NCBI RefSeq assembly: GCF_027579695.1 | Contig: NC_083582.1 | Location: forward strand, 7,615,878 to 7,679,877 | Direction: 5' to 3' | Origin: Neoarius graeffei | Lineage: Eukaryota > Chordata > Actinopteri > Siluriformes > Ariidae | DNA: 64,000 bases | In this document: positions 11,701 through 20,700 of the stretch, piece after piece | Numbering within the stretch: position 1 is the first letter of the stretch | Layout: each line of letters starts with the position of its first letter | Notes under the pieces: model-generated | Database searches by the model: none | What the model was told of the DNA's origin: nothing | Seen by the model: the letters and a program-made list of their open reading frames with translations, nothing else | Program-made: the position numbers and the translations under genes

Positions 11701-14700
11701 ACAAGACACTTGAATGCTAAGCATTGTACGCTACTAAAGTTTTTTTTTACTAGAACTCGTGGGTAGTTTTTTGTGTCTATGCAATGTTGTGTCATTAACA
11801 AGTGTAATACGTTAGAAATCCATTTCCTTTAAAAATGTGTTGTTATGGTTTGTTTTTACCTATCCAGAGCAGACACTATTGCTAACGATAGCTAACTAAC
11901 TATTGCTAACTTGAATCTGGTCCACCATCTTTAATTTGTCAACAACAACAAAAGCATGTGAACACAACACACTGGTAAATACCACTTCCCAACTGGAAAA
12001 TATCATCTTCCCATAGCACATGAACGCAGCAATAATCCATTAGGTTAAACCCTACATAGTGCACTAGACAGGGCGCATATTGCCCATTAGGTTAAACCCT
12101 ACATAGTGCACTAGACAGGGCGCATATTGCCCATTAGGTTAAACCCTACATAGTGCACTAGACAGGGCGCATATTGCCCATTAGGTTAAACCCTACATAG
12201 TGCACTAGACAGGGTCCATATAGTCCATTAGGTTAAACCCTACATAGTGCACTAGACAGGGCGCATATAGTCCATTAGGTTAAACCCTACATAGTGCACT
12301 AGACAGGGCACATATTGCCCATTAGGTTAAACCCTACATAGTGCACTAGACAGGGCGCATATAGCCCCAGCGGTCTCAAAAGTAGCCGGTCACCGGCGGC
12401 AAATCGCCGGCTATGGCTTGTTATGCCGCCGGCTATTGTCAGTCGAGTCACAAAATTTAATATTAAATATTTCTGACAGCAAAAAAAGTTGTGAACGTAA
12501 ATTACATCCACTATGTCATGTATGTCCGTTGCCGCGTCAACTGTGTTTACATCCTCGACACGAGTGCAGCCATTACTGCCGCCTGTGTTGCCAGATTGCA
12601 CGTTTTCCCGCCCAATTTGGGCGGTTTTAAGTGCATTTTGGCGGGTTTTGAACATATTTTGGGCTGTAAAACGTCAGCAGTATCTGGCAACATATTTTTT
12701 ACTTAATACAAGAAATTAATGGATGCCAACGTTTTTGCCAAAATGGTATTTTATTTTCCATTGTTTAGGCAGCTTCAGCATCATACTGTGAGATTCTGTT
12801 CAAATTGTTTTTTTCTTCTATGAAGCCTGAGCCATTTATTTTATTAGTTTATAATTATTGTTTAGTTTAGTCTTCAGGAGAGACTGCCTGCACACAGTAC
12901 TAGTATTAATAGTTTTTTTCTTACATGAAAGCTGAGGCATTTATATTATATTTTAAGGTAACTTCATGTTGTGCTGTGAGGTTCTCTGCACTTTAACTTT
13001 TGAACCAACAGGTGCATTTGGATAAGTAAAGCCTATTTTTCTGCATTTTTGTAGTCCTGGTAATCTTTTATATTGGTAAAGTTGTTTATAGGACCATTTC
13101 TCAGTGTCTGTTTTTTTAATCAATAGTTTTTCAGTAATAACTTCATATTTAACATATCACTCAATTTTAAACAACCCCCGCGCCTCCCCCATAGTCTCCA
13201 AAATTTCTGTGGGAAACACTGGCGTGCGTAACAACGCTAATCAAGCTTAAGCTAGACGACCCGCCTCAAATACCCGTCCTGGGTAAATGTTATCCCAATT
13301 TTAGATGGCCTGTTCCAAACCATCCTGCCCCATGAAAAATTCGTACTTGCATATCTCTCCCTCTCATATATATATATCTATCCCTGCACGCTTTGCGTGC
13401 ATTATGTCTGCTGCTGGCAGACATTTTACCATTTTGCACCCTGCTGTAAATTATTTGTACCCTGCTATTCTCCCAAACTTTGAAGCCCCTGTAGTCCATT
13501 AGGTTAAACCCTACATAGTGCACTAGACAGGGTGCATATAGTCCATTAGGTTAAACCCTACATAGTGCACTAGACAGGGTGCATATAGCCCATTAGGTTA
13601 AACCCTACATAGTGCACTAGACAGGGTGCATATAGCCCATTAGGTTAAACCCTACATAGTGCACTAGACAGGGTGCATATAGCCCATTAGGTTAAACCCT
13701 ACATAGTGCACTAGACAGGGTGCATATAGTCCATTAGGTTAAACCCTACATAGTGCACTAGACAGGGTGCATATAGCCCATTAGGTTAAACCCTACATAG
13801 TGCACTAGACAGGGTGCATATAGTCCATTAGGTTAAACCCTACATAGTGCACTAGACAGAATGTATATAGTCCATTAGGTTAAACCCTACATAGTGCACT
13901 AGACAGGGTGCATATAGCCCATTAGGTTAAACCCTACATAGTGCACTAGACAGGGTGCATATAGTCCATTAGGTTAAACCCTACATAGTGCACTAGACAG
14001 AATGTATATAGTCCATTAGGTTAAACCCTACTGTTGGGGTCAAATTTTATTATATGTAGATTATGATCAGAATATGAATCAGAATCAGTAGGTTGAATAA
14101 GGATACAGATATATGTAGTATGTAGAATATTAGTGAAAAATATTAATTCTCCTTATTCTGATGAAACGACCAAACGACCTTAGTCCGGCCGGGCATTGGG
14201 CAATGTTTGGGAACATTTTGTTTATGAATGTGTATTTTGAACAGAGAAGTGTCTGAAGGTCTGTTTTAGTGTCAGATCGACTCATACCCATTTTGAAATA
14301 GTAGAATTAAAGTTCATGATCATGCTTATTCATTCAGTTGAATCTTAGGTCATGGCTTCATAAAGGCTATGAAATATACTGAAATATATTGAAATATACT
14401 ATGGTAATGATTAATGTTAGTTTTATAGATCCCGTAATTAATGAATGCATTCCGTGATTAATGTTAGTTTCATAGTTCTAGATTAGTTTCATAATGACAT
14501 TCAAGATGTAATTTACTGACTTAACACACATTCATGTGTTAAGAATTATTCCTGTTAATTAGTAAGATCCTTTCTGTGCAAACTAGTGTTTTTTGACCTT
14601 CTTCGTAGGCAAGACATTATCTATGTTTAACATTCCAAACTATTCCACGAAGAATCAGACATAATATTGATTATAAGCCAAAACTCTGATATCTATCTGT

Positions 14701-17700
14701 ACCTTACTGTCAGCAAATATGTTTTTACATTATGAATGATTCAAGATCATTACACACTTACACATAGACACACACCCATTGCATACACACACACACATGA
14801 AGACAAAACAGAAACACAGAAACACTATAAGATACTTCCAAAAATGTTTTCATTTGGACGAAGTGACTGAGCGAATAAACTGGCATGTGAACAACTCTCA
14901 CGTGTTCCCTTGTCTGCGTTCGAGCCGTTGATTCGTCCACCTCGGGCCCGAGGGAAAGGCATTCACGAAGGAATCCAGGGGTCTCTTTCTGGGCGAACCT
15001 AACACCTACATAGTGCACTAGACAGGGTGTATATAGTCCATTAGGTTAAACCCTACATAGTGCACTAGACAGGGTGTATATAGTCCATTAGGTTAAACCC
15101 TACATAGTGCACTAGACAGGGTGCAGATAGTCCATTAGGTTAAACCCTACATAGTGCACTAGACAGGGTGCAGATAGTCCATTAGGTTAAACCCTACATA
15201 GTGCACTAGACAGGGTGTATATAGTCCATTAGGTTAAACCCTACATAGTGCACTAGACAGGGTGTATATAGTCCATTAGGTTAAACCCTACATAGTGCAC
15301 TAGACAGGGTGTATATAGTCCATTAGGTTAAACCCTACATAGTGCACTAGACAGGGTGTATATAGTCCATTAGGTTAAACCCTACATAGTGCACTAGACA
15401 GGGTGTATAAAGTCCATTAGGTTAAACCCTACATAGTGCACTAGACAGGGTGCATATAGCCCATTAGGTTAAACCCTACATAGTGCACTAGACAGGATGT
15501 ATATAGCCCACTAGGTTAAACCCTACATAGTGCACTAGACAGAATGTATATAGTCCATTAGGTTAAACCCTACTGTTGGGGTCAAATTTTATTATATGTA
15601 GATTATGATCAGAATATGAATCAGAATCAGTAGGTTGAATAAGGATACAGATATATGTAGTATGTAGAATATTAGTGAAAAATATTAATTCTCCTTATTC
15701 TGATGAAACGACCAAACGACCTTAGTCCGGCCGGGCATTGGGCAATGTTTGGGAACATTTTGTTTCTGAATGTGTATTTTGAACAGAGAAGTGTCTGAAG
15801 GTCTGTTTTAGTGTCAGATCGACTCATACCCACTTTGAAATAGTAGAATTAAAGTTCATGATCATGCTTATTCATTCAGTTGAATCTTAGGTCATGGCTT
15901 CATAAAGGCTATGAAATATACTGAAATATATTGAAATATACTATGGTAATGATTAATGTTAGTTTTATAGATCCCGTAATTAATGAATGCATTCCGTGAT
16001 TAATGTTAGTTTCATAGTTCTAGATTAGTTTCATAATGACATTCAAGATGTAATTTACTGACTTAACACACATTCATGTGTTAAGAATTATTCCTGTTAA
16101 TTAGTAAGATCCTTTCTGTGCAAACTAGTGTTTTTTGACCTCCTTCGTAGGCAAGACATTATCTATGTTTAACATTCCAAACTATTCCATGAAGAATCAG
16201 ACATAATATTGATTATAAGCCAAAACTCTGATATCTATCTGTACCTTACTGTCAGCAAATATGTTTTTACATTATGAATGATTCAAGATCATTACACACT
16301 TACACATAGACACACACCCATTGCATACACACACACACATGAAGACAAAACAGAAACACAGAAACACTATAAGATACTTCCAAAAATGTTTTCATTTGGA
16401 CGAAGTGACTCTTTGGACCATTGATTCTTGTCATCTCCCTAGGTCACTCGCTATAGTCAAGACTAAAGCGCATGCCTCGGGAAACACCCCTGAACGCATG
16501 GGTAACTCTCTTGCTGATCGTATGGCAAAATTTGCTGCTGCTTCTGGTGTCATGTCTCCTGGTCTAGACTTTTCATCATGTAATACATCTTGTCTTGCTA
16601 GTAGTCTGATCCCAGATTTAGACCTTATCTCTTTACAGGCTTCAGCTTCTCCAAATGATTCTGCCTTTTGGCAGCTACAAGATGCTTATGTCGCCTCTGA
16701 TGGCCTATGGTACAGCCAAGATGGCCGCCTTTGTCTTCCATCACATTGCCTTCCCTTCCTTGTGCGTGAATTTCATGGCGTAACACACCGTGCACGAAGG
16801 GGGGTAAAGGAGGATATGAACAAACTTTTCTGTATAGCTAATCTAAACAGTTTGGTGGATTCAATTCTTGAGAGATGCCTCATCTGCGCACAGAACAATC
16901 ACTCCAAAGCAGTCGCGAAATACGAGTGTTTACCCATACCGACATCTCCATTCTTAGAATGGCAAATCGACTTCACACACATGCCTCCCTGTGGGCCGTT
17001 TAAATATCTCCTGGTGATTGTGGACAAATTTTCTAAATGGGTAGAAGCCTTTCCGTGTTCTAGAGAGAATGCAAAGGTAGTGACTCGTACGCTGGCAAAA
17101 GAAATAATACCTCGTTATGGGGTTCCAGATGCCATAGACTCAGACAAAGGTACCCCTTTCGCCTCAAAGGTCACACAAGATCTGTGTAAGTATCTTTCAC
17201 TAAACTGGCGCTTTCACATTCCATACCATCCTCAATCTTCTGGTATCGTAGAGCGTACTAATCGAACATTGAAAGACAAACTAACTAAGGCTATGCAGAC
17301 CACAGGTTCCAGAAATTGGGTAGACCTATTGCCAGCCACACTGGCTGAAATTCGCATGACATCGAAGCCTAGTCTCGGCGGCTATTCCCCCTACGAGATC
17401 ATTTTTGGGCGACCGTTCCCTGTCCCCTGGAGAAAAGGGACTCCGGCTCTGGGTACCTCTGATTTGAAGACACATATGGATGAGTATTCTGCAGCCCTTA
17501 TCGATAAATTGCATGAAATTTGTACCAAGGTCAATAGTACAATATCACTTCCACCATCGGCAAACACACACCCCTTCCAAGTGGGAGACAAAGTGCTGGT
17601 GCAATTTTTTAAACGATTTGGACAATTGGGAAAACCTCGATATAGTGAGCCTGCGGAAATAGTCGCCATTACTCGTACTGCTGTCTTAACTGACTTTTTT

Positions 17701-20700
17701 CCACAGTGGATTCATGCCACCCGACTGAAGAAGGCTCCATAACAAAGTTGTGTTACAATAATCAGTTGCTATTAACGCTTTTTGTGTCCCCATCCAGTCT
17801 CTCTCTCTCTCTCTCTTTCTCTCTTTGTGTTCTATATAGATTTGACCTGACTGACTGAGTTGTGCCGCCCGGCTGACTGAGAATCCGTTACTGCCTGTGA
17901 GACGCTGTGAACAAAAGGGGGAAGAGATCTTGCGCCCAGTCTGGAATCTGAACCGTTTGGAACCGTGGAACCGAACCACCTCACTACAACCATGATGGTC
18001 CACATCGCGGGTCTCGTGACATCACTGCTCGGGGCAGGGCTACCCGCCCGAGCCTTCAGGATCACTTCCTTGCTCGGGGCAGGGTTACCCGCCCGAGCCT
18101 TCGTGGCTGCTTCATCTCTGCTCGGGGCAGGGTTACCCGCCCGAGCCTTCGTGACTATTCTCCTATTGCTCGGAGCAGGGTTACCCGCTGGAGCTGGACC
18201 TCGAGACAACATCTTCTGGCAATTTGCTAACTGGACTGCACGGGCTCACACAAATGAAAGTTGTTATGTATATGTCATTTGATGCCATCCTCCACTATTA
18301 TTACACGCCCACCTTTGCCGTTATGCTCTGAAGCTTTATATTATGCTTGGGGGCCAAAAGGCCAACCTTCTAAATTTTGGGGCCCTTTCTGTAATTACTC
18401 TCCTCACCCTTCTGTGGTAGCAAAGTAAAACCAGACTTCTTCAGTACATGGCACAAATACCCCCGGCATTATATTACAAGATTCTATTCTCACTACTCTA
18501 AAAGTAGATATGCCTTCTAATTTCACTTTCCCTCATTGTTTCAGAAGGAATTACTCTCAAAAAAGTAACATTTATTTAGGACACATTCCTAAGTCTCAAT
18601 GTAAGCAGATATATGATCAGAACTCCGTCACCTCTCCATGTCCTCGCTGGGTCCCGAATTCATGTCGATGTAACCCTCCGCTAACTGATTGTACACTCAA
18701 CAGTATCGGATATATCAAGAATACATGTAGGGCTCATCCTAATTGCGTTCCACCACACCCTAATAATTATCCTGGTGTTAAATTGGCATTAAACTGGTGC
18801 TGGTACTGCGGTAATAGTAATCTCCTTGTTTCGTTTCCCACCAACTGGTCAGGCATTTGCGCTCCCATACAACTCAAAAACGCTATCACTGCTATCCATC
18901 CTTTCTCTGCTCATCGCCCAAAACGAGATGTCATCCATAATTTTCCACCCCTGGAACATCATCTTACTACTAGGTGGCACAGGTTTTGGACATCAATGTT
19001 TCCTCATTTTGGTGTAGCTGATCTATGGAAGAATGTAGAATTAACACATTATCGCTTGGCCAGCTTTGTTAATGAAACCATTAAAGCTGTCGATGGTATT
19101 AGAACAGAATTAACCTCCCTGCGTCTAATGACTACTCAAAATCGTATGGCCCTTGATATTTTGTTAGCAGAAAAGGGGGGTGTTTGTGCTATGATCGGAG
19201 ACAGCTGTTGCACTTTTATTCCCACTAATGATAACCCAGATGGTGAAATAGGTGCAGCCGTACATCAAATGAGACAGATTGCTCAACAACTAGAACATGA
19301 TGAACATGGGGATACGGCAGGGTGGGTGTGGTTTTCTGGACTGTTTGGTAATTGGTCTGCTATTTTTTCTATGTGTATTCCTGTAGTGGTGATTGTTCTT
19401 TTGTTTATTTTCCTGGGACCTTGCATTTTGAGATGTTTGATGGACAGAATGCATAAGATGATAAATAGTCTTACCCGCAAACCTCTGCATAGAGAGAACA
19501 ATGTATATTATCGTCCTGCTAGGGTGTAACACTAATCTTAATCATAATCTTACTTACATGTTTACTTAAAATCTAGTTAATACTATGATTAGTATTAAAG
19601 GGGGGGGTTGTTGGGGTCAAATTTTATTATATGTAGATTATGATCAGAATATGAATCAGAATCAGTAGGTTGAATAAGGATACAGATATATGTAGTATGT
19701 AGAATATTAGTGAAAAATATTAATTCTCCTTATTCTGATGAAACGACCAAACGACCTTAGTCCGGCCGGGCATTGGGCAATGTTTGGGAACATTTTGTTT
19801 ATGAATGTGTATTTTGAACAGAGAAGTGTCTGAAGGTCTGTTTTAGTGTCAGATCGACTCATACCCATTTTGAAATATTAGAATTAAAGTTCATGATCAT
19901 GCTTATTCATTCAGTTGAATCTTAGGTCATGGCTTCATAAAGGCTATGAAATATACTGAAATATATTGAAATATACTATGGTAATGATTAATGTTAGTTT
20001 TATAGATCCCGTAATTAATGAATGCATTCCGTGATTAATGTTAGTTTCATAGTTCTAGATTAGTTTCATAATGACATTCAAGATGTAATTTACTGACTTA
20101 ACACACATTCATGTGTTAAGAATTATTCCTGTTAATTAGTAAGATCCTTTCTGTGCAAACTAGTGTTTTTTGACCTTCTTCGTAGGCAAGACATTATCTA
20201 TGTTTAACATTCCAAACTATTCCACGAAGAATCAGACATAATATTGATTATAAGCCAAAACTCTGATATCTATCTGTACCTTACTGTCAGCAAATATGTT
20301 TTTACATTATGAATGATTCAAGATCATTACACACTTACACATAGACACACACCCATTGCATACACACACACACATGAAGACAAAACAGAAACACAGAAAC
20401 ACTATAAGATACTTCCAAAAATGTTTTCATTTGGACGAAGTGACTGAGCGATAAACTGGCATGTGAACAACTCTCACGTGTTCCCTTGTCTGCGTTCGAG
20501 CCGTTGATTCGTCCACCTCGGGCCCGAGGGAAAGGCATTCACGAAGGAATCCAGGGGTCTCTTTCTGGGCGAACCTAACACCTACATAGTGCACTAGACA
20601 GGGTGTATATAGTCCATTAGGTTAAACCCTACATAGTGCACTAGACAGGGTGTATATAGTCCATTAGGTTAAACCCTACATAGTGCACTAGACAGGGTGT

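Larger units (their letters stand above)
15574..20580 (+). mobile_element. Endogenous class I retrovirus (gamma/epsilon-like), internally deleted
   Basis: A provirus inserted in the array with CCTAC target duplications (15569-15573, 20581-20585). The 5' LTR is truncated at about 16410 and fused directly to the end of RNase H; the primer binding site, gag, protease and RT are gone. The integrase frame is open, env is broken, and a G-rich polypurine tract (19598-19607) precedes the 3' LTR. The CWYC motif in the surface subunit and the CX6CC motif in the transmembrane subunit point to a gamma-type Env. The few LTR differences (about 5 over 837 shared bases) suggest a fairly recent insertion. Confidence 0.92.
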
